From Mycobacterium parmense (GTDB lineage: Bacteria; Actinomycetota; Actinomycetes; Mycobacteriales; Mycobacteriaceae), in NCBI RefSeq assembly GCF_010730575.1, contig NZ_AP022614.1:1-64000 (forward strand): a stretch of 64,000 nucleotides of DNA, given 5' to 3'. The notes beneath the pieces are model-generated. The model saw nothing but the letters and a program-made list of their open reading frames with translations. It was not told the origin of the DNA and did not search any database. This document shows, one piece after another, positions 1-9,508 of the stretch. The stretch's first letter is position 1. Every line of letters starts with the position of its first letter. The position numbers and the translations under genes were made by a program.

Positions 1-799
1 CTGCGCGGGATCGCCGACGGAGTCGCCGAGCGGCGCGGCACGGTTGTTGACGGATTCCGACGTGCTGGTGGGAACCTCGGCCGGTGCGGCCGTCGCCGCG
101 CAACTCGGCAGCGCCAGCACCCTCGACGCGCTGTTCGGCCGGCAGGTCGGCCAGGCGTCGGCCGAAATCGACTCCGGTGTCGACGTCGACACCATCACCG
201 AGCTCTTCCTGGCGGCCTTGGCGGAACCCTGTGAGGGCGAAAACGAACCGGACCACATGCGGCGGCGGCTGCGGCGCATCGGCGGTCGCGACCCACGGTC
301 CCCGCGCCGGTGCGCCGCGAGGTCATCGCGCGGCCTGCCCTCGCTCGACTGGCCCGCGCGGCCGCTGCGGCTCACCGCGATCGACGTCGACACCGGCGAG
401 CTGGTCGTCTTCGACCGGGATTCGGGTGTCGACCTCGTCGACGCGGTGGCCGCGAGTTGCGCGGTGCCGGGGGCCTGGCCGCCGGTGGCCATCGGGGGCC
501 GGCGCTACATGGACGGAGGGGTCGGCAGCAGCGTGAACCTGGGCGTGGCCGGTGACTGCGACGTCGCGGTGGTGCTCGTGCCCTCGGGCGTGGACGCGCC
601 GGCGCCCTTCGGCGACGGGCCGGCCGCCGAGATTGCGGCGTTCGGCGGCTCGGCGTTCGCCGTGTTCGCCGACGGCGCCTCGCTGACGGCGTTCGGGGCC
701 AACCCGCTCGACCCGCGCTGCCGCATCGCCTCGGCGACGGCCGGGCGCGAGCAGAACCGGCGCGAAGCCGCGGCCGTCGCCCGGTTCCTCGGGGTCTGA
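1..799 (+). CDS. Patatin-like phospholipase (Rv1062-like), 5' truncated by window edge and frameshifted
   Basis: Probable patatin-family serine acyl hydrolase with a Ser-Asp dyad. The nucleophile elbow GTSAGA is encoded at 71-88 and the DGG motif carrying the dyad Asp at about 511-519. The gene begins upstream of the window. In frame 1 the first bases read LRGIADGVAERRGT, which continues naturally into LLTDSDVLVGTSAG in frame 2, so an indel lies at about 36-43. A second pair of indels brackets about 285-330: the segment TVPAPVRREVIA is only readable in frame 1, while the flanking RRIGG and LPSLDWPARPLR are in frame 2. The TTG at 44 is therefore unlikely to be the true start. It is convergent with a second patatin gene. 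Family call is firm; substrate unknown. Confidence 0.8.
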   Translation, partial: CAGSPTESPSGAARLLTDSDVLVGTSAGAAVAAQLGSASTLDALFGRQVGQASAEIDSGVDVDTITELFLAALAEPCEGENEPDHMRRRLRRIGGRDPRSPRRCAARSSRGLPSLDWPARPLRLTAIDVDTGELVVFDRDSGVDLVDAVAASCAVPGAWPPVAIGGRRYMDGGVGSSVNLGVAGDCDVAVVLVPSGVDAPAPFGDGPAAEIAAFGGSAFAVFADGASLTAFGANPLDPRCRIASATAGREQNRREAAAVARFLGV

Positions 800-809
800 C
801 CGGCCTCGC

Positions 810-1882
810 TCAGCCCTCGATGGTGGGAGGGGCGGGCCGATCGGGCGCCCCGTCCAACGTGGCGCCCGCCTCGCCGCCCGCTTCGCCGCCCACCTCAAAG
901 GCGTCCAGGGCCCGGTTTGCCAGAGCCCGGCCCACGTCGATCACCTCGAGCGCCCGGTGAAAATCCAGGCTCCTGCAGACCGAGCGCGGCACCTCGATGA
1001 GCAGGTCCGGCGGGTAGACCGCCAGCGTGTGGCGCGCCAGCGCCGCCTGGGCGATGTCGATGGTCCGGTTCATCACCTCGAAGCTGCCCAGTTTCGGGAT
1101 TTCCGCGGCGCGCGCCAATTCGTCTTCGATCCGGTCGGGCGTAGCGGGTTCGGCGTCCGGATCGTCCGAGGCTTTCGGGTGTCGCGCCGAACCTGCTCAG
1201 CACGGCCCGCGCGGTGGGCCGGTCCAACAACGCCGAGGTGCTGCGCACCACGCGGTTGAGCCACTCGACGCCGGCACCGGGCTCGTCTTCGCGAGCGCCG
1301 ATGGTCTCGCTGCCGCTCAGGCTCACGGCGATGGTCAGGTCGGCGTTCACCGCCGAAGGGGCCATCGGGGCGGGTCGAGGATGCCCGCCGTCGGCGAGCA
1401 GGCGCCCGTCGATCTCGTGCGGGGCGATCACCCCCGGTATCGCGATGGACGCGCGGATCGCCTCGTCGACGGGGCCGCGCTGGAACCACACCGACTTCCC
1501 CGCCAACAGGTCGGTCGCCACCGCCGTGTAGGGGATGGGCAGTTCCTCGATCGTGACCGGACCGAGGATGTCGCGGACCGCGTCCAGGATCTTTTCGGCC
1601 CGCATCACGCCGGCCGCGCTGATGGACAGGTCGAGCAGCCGCAGCACGGCGCGCTGCGTGAGGGACTTCGCCCAGTCGGCGAACTCGTCGAGAGACGCGG
1701 CCTCCAGCCACCGACCACCGCGCCCATCGACGAGCCGGAGATTCCCGCGATGCTGTAGTCGCGTTCCCGCAGCGCCTCGATGACCCCGATGTGGGCGTAG
1801 CCGCGGGCGCCGCCGCTGCCGAGCGCCAAGGCCACCGGGCGGCGCCGATCGGCGCGCCGCTGGTGACAGGTCCGCCGGCCAT
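810..1882 (-). pseudogene. Second patatin-like phospholipase (Rv1063c-like), split by several frameshifts
   Basis: Three fragments in different frames make one patatin domain. They are VALALGSGGARGYAHIG with the nucleophile motif ISGSSMGAVVGG (about 1835-1715), a central DEFADWAKSLTQ...ITIAVSLSG-type segment (about 1715-1190), and a C-terminal segment from ASDDPDAEPATPDRIEDEL to the TGA at 810. The DGG Asp motif reads DGGHPRPAPM, and shifting frame for about 17 nt restores DGGILDP, so a compensating pair lies near 1365-1385. The start is either ATG 1882, with an indel near 1840, or GTG 1835. All conserved blocks survive, which favours sequencing error over decay. Two patatins facing each other match the Rv1062/Rv1063c arrangement. 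Confidence 0.75.
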
Positions 1883-1952
1883 GCCATCATTCTGCGCGGC
1901 GAATCAGCCCGGCGTCTGGCGAGCCGACGTTTGAGTAGCCGTGATCGAATTA

Positions 1953-2377
1953 CTAACCGCACTCGTCGGCGGCGGCCGCGCGCGGCCGTGATCACGGCGG
2001 CGGCGCCGGGGTCAGGTCCGCCCACCGGTGGTTCCACGTGCCCGGGGTGCCCGACGGCGCGGCCTGGACCATCGCCAGGTACGGCTCCAGCTGCGCCTGA
2101 CCGGTCTTCGGCTGGGCATCCATCCACCCTTGCGGCGTGACACGCCTGGTAGTACTGCTCTTCCGTCGAATCCGCGGGCACGTCGACCCGGGTGGTCACC
2201 CCTCCGGGGGAAAGCCCGACGGCGCCCGGCGGCCCCCGGTCCGCCGCGGGCGGCCGTCGACGGCGCCGGCGAGGGCGCCGTCCCGGCGTTCTGGGGGCAT
2301 GCGAGCAGCCCACGACCGGCCACAGACCTGCCACGAGAACAACCCGCCCCAAAGCAGGGGCCGATGAGCGGACGCAC
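1953..2377 (-). pseudogene. lpqV: Lipoprotein LpqV-like (Rv1064c-like), reading frame interrupted
   Basis: Probable small secreted lipoprotein of unknown function. GTG 2377 opens MRPLIGP, then a frame change gives a hydrophobic stretch ending in the lipobox-like LWPVVGCS. The mature part contains VGLSPGGVTTRVDVPADSTEE and YYQACHAA, then in another frame WMDAQPKTGQAQLEPYLAMVQ and GTWNHRWADLTPA, then AAVITAAR and finally AAADECG before TAG at 1953-1955. Each block resembles LpqV as I remember it, and at least three indels separate them. It is divergent from the downstream cupin gene. The symbol is by recalled similarity and gene order. Confidence 0.6.
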
Positions 2378-2492
2378 GTTCTCAATGTATGCAACACTGG
2401 CTGCCGTGATGGAGCGCTTCGGATTTTGCGAGTGTTGTCGGCCCTGACCCGCCGCCGCTTGCCCGACCCTTCCATCCTGGAGCCCTCGTCAA

Positions 2493-3044
2493 ATGTCTCT
2501 GCCCGTCACCCATGACGCTGCCCTGCGCCCACGTTCCTTCGCGACGCCTTCCTCCGGTCCGACCCGGCTGCGGGTGCCCGACCTGCTGCACGCCACCGAC
2601 CAAGCCGCCGACGACGTCCTCAGCGGACGCTGCGACCACCTGCTGCCCGAGGGTGGCCCGCGATCGCGGCGCTGGTTCACCCGCATCCACGGCGACGACG
2701 AGCTTGACGTCTGGCTGATCAGCTGGGTTCCCGGCCACGCCACTGAGCTGCACGACCACGGCGGCTCGCTGGGCGCGTTGACCGTCGTGTCCGGGTCGTT
2801 GGCCGAATTCCGCTGGGACGGAACGACTTTACGACGACGAAGGCTCGACGCGGGCGATCAGGCCGGGTTCCCGCTGGGCTGGGTGCACGACGTGGTGTGG
2901 TCGCCCCGGCCCGTGGCCGAGTCCGCCGCCGCGGCGACGGCGCCGGCGACGCTGAGTGTGCACGCCTACTCGCCGCCGCTGACCGCGATGTCGTACTACG
3001 AGATCACCGAGCGCAACAGGCTGCGCCGCCGGCGCCAGAACTGA
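2493..3044 (+). CDS. Cysteine dioxygenase-like cupin protein (Rv1065-like)
   Basis: Single-domain cupin of 183 residues. The metal-site signature is visible as H87-D-H89-G with a third ligand candidate His132 (GWVHDVV), the spacing seen in cysteine dioxygenase-type thiol dioxygenases. This suggests Fe(II)-dependent oxidation of a small thiol such as cysteine. The ATG at 2493 is the first start in a frame that stays open without any indel, unlike its neighbours. A rhodanese-like gene follows after 22 nt, so the two probably form an operon acting in thiol/sulfur metabolism. The exact thiol substrate cannot be read from sequence. Confidence 0.8.
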   Translation: MSLPVTHDAALRPRSFATPSSGPTRLRVPDLLHATDQAADDVLSGRCDHLLPEGGPRSRRWFTRIHGDDELDVWLISWVPGHATELHDHGGSLGALTVVSGSLAEFRWDGTTLRRRRLDAGDQAGFPLGWVHDVVWSPRPVAESAAAATAPATLSVHAYSPPLTAMSYYEITERNRLRRRRQN

Positions 3045-3066
3045 CCGACCAACCGGAAGGACCGTG

Positions 3067-3506
3067 ATGAGCCGCATCGACCTGGTGCTCAGAGCCGCCC
3101 GGCGCCGCTACCGCCGGCTTCCCGCCGCCGAGGTGCCCGACGCGCTGCGGCGCGGCGCGGTCGTCGACATCCGGCCGCAGGCGCAGCGCTTCCGCGAGGG
3201 CGAGGTGCCCGGCGCCCTGGTGATCGAACGCAACGTCCTGGAATGGCGCTGCGACCCGACCAGCGACGCCCGCCTGCCCGAAGCCGTCGGCGACGACGTC
3301 GAGTGGGTGATCCTGTGCTCGGAGGGCTATACCTCCAGCCTGGCGGCGGCCGCGCTGCTGGACATCGGACTGGTCCGCGCCACCGACGTCATCGGCGGCT
3401 ACCACGCGCTGGCCGGAGCCGGGGTGCTCGAGCAGCTCGGCGGCGGCTCCGTCGACCAGGGCCGGGCACCGGCGCACGCCGGCGCTCCGGCCGCCGCTGG
3501 ATCTAG
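3067..3506 (+). CDS. Rhodanese-like domain protein (Rv1066-like), probable 3' frameshift
   Basis: Small rhodanese-fold protein. The VVDIRP strand lies near residues 32-37 and the active-site loop CSEGYTSS begins at Cys84, the persulfide-carrying Cys of sulfurtransferases. ATG 3067 is chosen over GTG 3064. The initial frame continues past 3506 to 3678, antisense into the next gene with proline/alanine filler. A one-base shift near 3440-3470 ends it at TAG 3504-3506, exactly tail to tail with the neighbouring gene. I favour the shorter product of about 145 residues. The pairing with the cupin suggests sulfur handling. Confidence 0.7.
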
Positions 3507-5235
3507 CCGCTGTTGGCGTGCAGCAGCGGCCGTAGCCTGTCGGTTTTCTCCTGCGTCCACCCCGGCGGGGACGGTACCGCCGCCCACCCGTCGGCGACGT
3601 CACCGACGTAGTGATGTCCGTGCCCGTCGGGCACGTCCACCGCGACGGCCATGTCGGCCGACACCTGCAGGAAGGTGACCACCGGGATCCAGCGGGTCTG
3701 CGGCAGCGTCGTAGCCCGCTTCTCCTTGAGCCAGTCCGGCTCCTTGAACAGCAGGTTGGGGGTCCACCAGGCGATCGGATCGGAAGCGTGCTGCAGGTAC
3801 ACCACCCGCGGGTGGTCCCATGGAGAGTTCGGACGGGTCAAATCGCTTGCGCGAGCGACGAACCGGACCGCCCTGCCGTCCTGGTAGATCGGCAGCCACT
3901 CCGGTGACCCGGCGTCGCGGGTGGCGGTCAGGTCGGTCCAGATGGTGTTGTTGAAGGTCGGACCGCTGAACAGCGCGCCGTCGGTGCGGGCGAGGACATT
4001 GTTGAGGCTCATGAAGGGCGCCTCGCCGCCGAAGGACCCGAGCTCTCGCCGAAGACGACGAGCTTGGGACGCCGGTTCTCGGGCATCTGCCGGATCAGCC
4101 TGTCGACCGCTTCGAAGAGGGCCTGCCCCGCGTGCCGGGCGTTCTCCTTGTCCACCAGGAACGACAGCCAGCTCGGCAGGAACGAGTACTGCATGCTCAC
4201 GATGGCGGTGTCGCCGTTGTACATGTACTCCAGCGCCGAGGCCTCGGCCTCGTTGATCCAGCCGGTGCCGGTGGTGGTGCCCACCGCGACGACGGCCCGC
4301 TGCAGCCCTCGCGCTGCAGCTCCCGCGCCCAGTTCCGCGGTCTCGGTGATGCCGTGCGCGGAGTTCAGCCCGGCGTAGGCGCGGATCGGCTCGGTGGCAG
4401 GCGTCCCGTTGAAGGCGCTGAGCTGCGCGACGCTGGGACCCCTTCGATGAAGATGCGGCCCTCCCGCCCCAGAGTCCCACGACGCCAGCGACTGCGGGCC
4501 GAGCGCAGGGGCGTCAGGGGCCGCCGTTGCGGGGCTCATCTCGTCGTTCGCCGAGGCGAAGGTGTTGTTCATGATGCGCATCGCGAGCAGGCACGACACC
4601 GTTGAGCACCGTGATGGTGAGCGTGATCAGCACGACCACCACGATGGTCGCCGAGGGCGATCGGTGCGACCCGGTCGAGCTCACCGACCAGGAAGCGCAC
4701 CAGCCAACGGATGAACTGGCCGATCTCGACCAGGGTGAACAGGATGACGAGCGACAAGACCCCGGCCAGCGGATGGTCGTACCACTTCAGGTGGGCGACG
4801 CCCATCAGGTCGCGCACGTCGTCCTGCCACGTGGAATCGGATCGCCATCACGACCATGCCGACCGCGCCGACGGGTATCAGCACCTTCCAGGCCCAGCGC
4901 GGGGCCGGCGGACTGGAGCTCCAACCCAGCATGTACCGGACCAGCCAGACCGAGAAGACGCCGATCCCGTAACCGATGGCGCCAGAGATGCCGCTGACCA
5001 GGCCCTGGAACAACGCGGCGCGGGGCGGCAACGAGGGCGTCATCGAAAACCACACGAACACAAGGCCGCCCGCAGTGCCGGTGAAGGTGTAGTGACGAAC
5101 CCACCAGGGCTTGGCGGTCGCCGGTGGCCCGGCGCCTTCGGGAGCGTTCGCGGCCTGCGGCGCGGTCGCCGGCTCGGCCGTCCGGCCGGCGTGCGGTTCG
5201 GCGTCGGTGTCTGTCGCAGAACCCGGCTCGTCCAT
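3503..5235 (-). pseudogene. Membrane alpha/beta-hydrolase of the Rv1069c type, frameshifted at several points
   Basis: Large integral membrane protein with a C-terminal alpha/beta-hydrolase domain. ATG 5235 opens [15 protein letters not shown], followed by membrane helices ([40 protein letters not shown]). After a shift near 4830 come [16 protein letters not shown] and, after another near 4655, a helix IVVVVLITLTITVL. The catalytic part contains VAVGTTTGTGWINEAEA, then KLVVFGES, where the nucleophile motif runs over an indel near 4045 into LGSFGGEAPF. An intact tail LGSFGGEAPFMSLN to LLHANSG follows. Overall span corresponds to about 578 codons, close to the roughly 587 expected. At least five indels; all domain pieces are present in order. 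Confidence 0.7.
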
Positions 5236-5245
5236 GCCAGGCGTC

Positions 5246-6020
5246 CTACCGGTGGGTGAAGTTGGGAGCGCGCTCGACGAACGCCGCCATGCCCTCGGAT
5301 TGGTCCGCGGTCGCAAAGCCGAGTGGAACAGCCGGCGCTCGTACAGCAGCCCTTCCGCCAGAGTGGATTCGAATGCCCGGTTGACGGCCTCCTTGGCCAT
5401 CCGGGCCGCCGAACGCGACATCTGCGAAATGGTGGTGGCCACCGCCATCGCCTCGCTGATCAAATCGTCGGCCGGCACCACCCGCGAGACCAGCCCGCTG
5501 CGCTCGGCCTCGGCGGCGTCGATGGTGCGGCCGGTCAGGATGAGGTCCATGGCCTTGGCCTTGCCGATGGCCCGGGTCAGCCGCTGCGAGCCGCCCATGC
5601 CCGGCAGCACACCGAGTTTGATCTCCGGCTGACCGAACTTCGCGGTGTCGGCAGCGATCAACAGGTCGCACATCATCGCGAGCTCGCAGCCCCCGCCCAG
5701 CGCGTGTCCGGCCACGGCGGCGATCGTGGGGGTGCGCACGGCCAGCTTCGCCCAGGGGCAAAAGTCGGCGCCGAACGCGTCGGCGAAGCTGAGGCCGGCC
5801 ATCTCCTTGATGTCGGCCCCGGCGGCGAACGCCTTGGCCGAGCCGGTGATCACGATTGCTCCGATGTCGGATTCGTTGTCCAATTCGGTTGCGGCACAGG
5901 TGACTTCGTTCATCATCTGACTGTTGAGCGCGTTGAGCGCGTTGGGCCAGTTCAACGTGATGATGCCGACCCGGTGGTCGCGCTCGACGATGATCGTTTC
6001 GTAAGTCGCGTCTGTCGCAA
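5246..6020 (-). CDS. echA8: Enoyl-CoA hydratase EchA8, with start and C-terminal frame disturbed
   Basis: Crotonase-fold enoyl-CoA hydratase of fatty-acid beta-oxidation, cytosolic. Recognised by [22 protein letters not shown] (oxyanion-hole region), [13 protein letters not shown] and [13 protein letters not shown] with its catalytic Glu. The main frame reaches about 5330, and one base shift then gives [23 protein letters not shown] and the stop at 5246. [14 protein letters not shown] is two residues short of the usual form. No ATG/GTG/TTG precedes TYETI in frame; TTG 6020 is one base out. It lies 9 nt after echA9, so the pair is an operon. The raw frame otherwise fuses into the downstream membrane hydrolase, which is an artefact. 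Confidence 0.8.
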
Positions 6021-6029
6021 ACCGCCTTT

Positions 6030-7067
6030 CTAGAAACTCAAGTCGTCGTCGACCGGGGCGAAATACGCTTCCACGTCGGCCGCGCTGACCTCTGCCAGCT
6101 CCGCCGGCGACCACTTCGGATTGCGGTCCTTGTCAACCAGCTGCGCGCGGATGCCCTCCACCAGGTCGTGCGAGCGCAGCGACGCCGACGACACCCGATA
6201 GTCCTGCACCAGAACGTCTTCCAGCGTCTGCGCCTTGCCCGCGCGGCTCACCGCTTCCAGGGTGACCGACAGCGCGATGGGGATCGGGTCGCGATCAGGT
6301 CGGCGGCGTCGTTCGCCGGACGCGCGTCATGCCCGCGCAGCTCCGCGACGATGTCCTCGACGCTGTCGCCCGCGTAGCATTCGTCGATCCAGTCCCGTTG
6401 CGCGGCAAGCTCACTCGGCGGCGGTTCGACCGCGTGGCGAGGCCAGTGCGGCGTCCACGCCGTCGGCGACCACCGCCGCGGTGAACGCCTCGAGGTCGCC
6501 GTGCGGCACATAGTGGTCGGCGAACCCGAGCGCGATCGCGTCGGCGCCGGAGAACGGCGCCCCGGTCAGCGCGGCATGCAGCCCCAGCGCGCCGGGCGCC
6601 CGCGACAGCAGATAAGCTCCGCCGACGTCGGGGATGAACCCGATGCCCACCTCGGGCATCGCGACCTTCGAGGTGTCGGTCACCACCCGGGTGTTGCCGT
6701 GCGCGCTGACCCCGACGCCGCCGCCCATCACGATGCCGTCCATGAGGGCCACGTAAGGTTTCGCGAACCGGCCGATCTGGCCGTTCATCAGGTACTCGTC
6801 GCGCCAGAATCGCCGCGCCTCGGCCCCGTCCTTGCGGGCGCTGTGGTAGACCGCCACGACGTCGCCGCCCGCGCACAGCCCGCGCTCGCCGGCTCCGGAG
6901 ACAACCACCGCGCGCACCGCGTCGTCGTCCGCCAGCGGGCCAGCACGTCACGCAGGAGGTCGACCATGTTCTGGTTGAGCGAGGTTGATCGCCCTGGGGC
7001 GGTTGAGCGTGATCAGGCCGACGTCGCCCTCGACGCGGGTCACGACTTCATCGGATTGGTCGCTCAC
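6030..7067 (-). CDS. echA9: Enoyl-CoA hydratase/3-hydroxyisobutyryl-CoA hydrolase family protein EchA9, frameshifted
   Basis: Crotonase superfamily protein of the 3-hydroxyisobutyryl-CoA hydrolase type, likely in branched-chain or fatty acyl-CoA breakdown. GTG 7067 opens [24 protein letters not shown]. After indels near 6950-6990 the core frame gives [32 protein letters not shown] and [20 protein letters not shown]. Further shifts near 6440 and 6300 lead to the tail [38 protein letters not shown] and the TAG at 6030. The total of 1038 nt equals 345 codons plus stop, the length I recall for Rv1071c, so the indels cancel in net. echA8 follows immediately. Confidence 0.78.
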
Positions 7068-7291
7068 GCCTTTACCCTCCCATCGCCGGCCCGTTCCCGA
7101 CCTGCAATCTAGATCCTCTCTGGCGCAGCGGCGCCCGCGGGTAAGGTTTATGTTTGACCCGACGACGGCAGCAGAGATCCCGAACGGCCGGAAACGCCCG
7201 CAACCAGCGGCTGGGAACCCGGGCCGGCCGCCAATCGTTGAGCAGATGTTCGCGCAGCTAGAGCCAACAGTTTCAGCAAGAGGATCCGACG

Positions 7292-8146
7292 GTGCGGGAG
7301 ACAAGCAACCCGGTATTTCGTTCACTGCCTAAGCAGCGGGGCGGATACGCGCAGTTCGGCACTGGCGCGCCCCCCGTGCAGGGGTACCAGACCAACCCCT
7401 ATTCGGCGCCCTATCAGGCCCCCTACCAGGAGGCCCGCGAGGTCTCCCGGCCTCTCACCATCGACGACGTCGTCACCAAGACCGGCATCACGCTGGCCGT
7501 GCTGACGGCGACCGCCGCCGTCTCCTACTTCCTGGTGAAGTCGGACCTGGCGCTGGCCATGCCGCTGAGCCTGGTCGGGGCGCTCGGCGGCCTGGGCCTG
7601 GTGCTGATCGCGACCCTGGGCCGCAAGCAGGACAACCCGGGGATCGTGCTGAGCTACGCCGTCCTCGAGGGGATGTTCCTCGGCGCCATCTCGTTCGTGA
7701 TGGCGAATTTCAGCGTGTCGTCGGCCAACGCCGGCATGTTGGTCGGCGAGGCCATCATGGGCACCATGGGCGTGTTCTTCGGCATGCTCGTCGTCTACAA
7801 GACCGGCGCCATCCGTGTCACACCCAAGTTCACCCGAATGCTGGTCGCTGCCATGTTCGGCGTGCTGGCCCTGATGCTCGGCAACTTCGTGCTCGCGATG
7901 TTCGGTGTCGGCGGCGGAACCGGCCTCGGACTGCGCAGCGGCGGACCGCTGGCCATCATCTTCTCGCTGGTGTGCATCGGCATCGCGGCGTTCAGCTTCC
8001 TGATCGACTTCGACGCCGCCGATCAGATGATCCGCGCCGGGGCGCCGGAGAGGGCGGCCTGGGGCATCGCGCTGGGGCTGACCGTGACCCTGGTATGGCT
8101 GTACATCGAGATCCTGCGTCTGCTGAGTTATCTGCAGAACGACTAG
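7292..8146 (+). CDS. Bax inhibitor-1/YccA family membrane protein (Rv1072-like)
   Basis: Integral membrane protein of 284 residues with a Pro/Tyr/Gln-rich cytoplasmic N-terminus (about residues 15-50) followed by about seven hydrophobic helices. Examples are GITLAVLTATAAVSYFLV, LSLVGALGGLGLVLIATL and the last helix LGLTVTLVWLYIEILRLL. The segment IDFDAADQMI contains the acidic residues typical of BI-1/YccA proteins, some of which act as pH-sensitive calcium leak channels; the role in mycobacteria is not established. GTG 7292 follows a purine-rich AGCAAGAGG about 8 nt upstream. This frame is undamaged although both flanks are frameshifted. A strong hairpin terminator follows. Confidence 0.85.
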   Translation: MRETSNPVFRSLPKQRGGYAQFGTGAPPVQGYQTNPYSAPYQAPYQEAREVSRPLTIDDVVTKTGITLAVLTATAAVSYFLVKSDLALAMPLSLVGALGGLGLVLIATLGRKQDNPGIVLSYAVLEGMFLGAISFVMANFSVSSANAGMLVGEAIMGTMGVFFGMLVVYKTGAIRVTPKFTRMLVAAMFGVLALMLGNFVLAMFGVGGGTGLGLRSGGPLAIIFSLVCIGIAAFSFLIDFDAADQMIRAGAPERAAWGIALGLTVTLVWLYIEILRLLSYLQND

Positions 8147-8155
8147 TCAGCCACG

Positions 8156-8193
8156 ACGAAAAAGGCCGGCACTTCGGTGCCGGCCTTTTTCGT
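8156..8193. terminator. Bidirectional intrinsic terminator
   Basis: A perfect 17-bp inverted repeat closes a TTCG tetraloop (loop 8173-8176). The stem runs from A/T-rich ends (CGAAAAA) into GGCCGGCAC and mirrors exactly. Because the A run on one side becomes a T run on the other, it can end transcription of both convergent genes: the BI-1 gene stops at 8146 and fadA3 at 8212. Such a canonical hairpin with a T tract is uncommon in mycobacteria. Confidence 0.9.
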
Positions 8194-8211
8194 GGGCGTC
8201 GGCCGGGGGCG

Positions 8212-9431
8212 TCAGCTCAGCCGCTCGATCACCATCGCCATGCCCTGGCCGCCGCCGACACACATGGTCTCGAGGCCGAAGGTCTTGTCGTGGGTCTGCA
8301 GGTTGTTGATCAGCGTGGTGGCGATGCGCGCGCCGGTCATGCCGAACGGGTGGCCCAGCGCGATCGCCCCACCGGACACGTTCAGCTTCTCCTCGTCCAT
8401 GCCCAGCTCTCGGGCCGAACCGAGCACCTGGACGGCGAAGGCCTCGTTGATCTCGTACAGGTCGATGTCGTTGATCGACATGCCGGCCCGCGCCAGCCTC
8501 AACTTCTTGACGCCTCGATCGGGCCCAGGCCCATGATCTCCGGCGACAGGCCGCTGACTCCGGTGGACACGATGCGCGCCAGCGGGGTCAGGCCGAGTTC
8601 CCTGGCCTTGGTGTCGCTGGTGATCACCAGCGCGGCGGCGCCGTCGTTGAGCGGGCAGGCGTTGCCCGCGGTGACGGTCCCGTTCGGCCGGAAGACGGGC
8701 TTGAGCTCGCTGACCTTCTCGTAGGTGGTTCCGGGCCGGGGGCCGTCGTCGGTGCTGACCGTGGTGCCGTCGGGCAGGGTCACCGGAACGATCTCGCGCT
8801 CGAAGAAGCCGCTCTTGATGGCCTCCTCGGCGCGGTTCTGGCTGCGCACGCCCCAGTGGTCCTGGTCCTCGCGGCTGATGCCGGTCATGATCGCGACGTT
8901 CTCGGCGGTCTGGCCCATCGCGATGTAGACGTCGGGCAGGTTCCCGTCGGCGCGCGGGTCGTGCCACTCGTCGGCGCCCTGGGCCGCCGCGGCCGAACGC
9001 TCCTGAGCCGGGTCGAACAGCGGGTTCTTGGTGTCCGGCCACGAATCGGAGTTGCCCTTGCCGAACCGCGACACCGTCTCCACCCCGGCGGAGATGAAGG
9101 CGTCGCCCTCGCCGGCCTTGATCGCGTGGAAGGCCATCCGGGTGGTCTGCAGCGACGACGAGCAATACCGGTTGACGGTGGTCCCGGGCAGGAAGTCGTA
9201 CCCGAGCTCGACGGCGACCACGCGGGCCATGTTGAATCCGGATTCACCGCCGGGCAGTCCGCAGCCCAGGATCAGGTCGTCGATCTGATGCGGGTTGAGC
9301 GCGGGCACCTTGTCGAGCGCGGCGCGCACCATCTGGGCCGCCAGGTCGTCGGGCCGCATCGAGACCAGCGACCCCTTCATGGCGCGGCCGATCGGCGAGC
9401 GCGCGGTTGCGACGATGACGGCTTCGGGCAT
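8212..9431 (-). CDS. fadA3: Acetyl-CoA acyltransferase FadA3, one-base deletion
   Basis: Thiolase of about 406 residues catalysing the last thiolytic step of beta-oxidation. The acyl-accepting Cys90 lies in [13 protein letters not shown]. The C-terminal signatures [16 protein letters not shown] and CVGGGQGMA carry the catalytic His and second Cys. ATG 9431 starts [15 protein letters not shown]. The frame breaks near 8513: GPIEA must be followed by [11 protein letters not shown], and GAGGCGTCAAG lacks one G relative to GAGGCGGTCAAG. The gene length of 1220 nt is one short of a multiple of three. Repairing that single G restores a full-length thiolase. Confidence 0.9.
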
Positions 9432-9508
9432 GGCGATTACCTCCAGTGGATGTGGGCTCGCGTCACCGGCGGGTGCTGCGCACGCCGCCGCGACGAGACG
9501 CGTCAAAT

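Noticed and set aside
895..2475. 526-codon protein on the - strand
   Set aside because: It strings together parts of the second patatin and of lpqV through frameshifted and intergenic sequence; not one gene.
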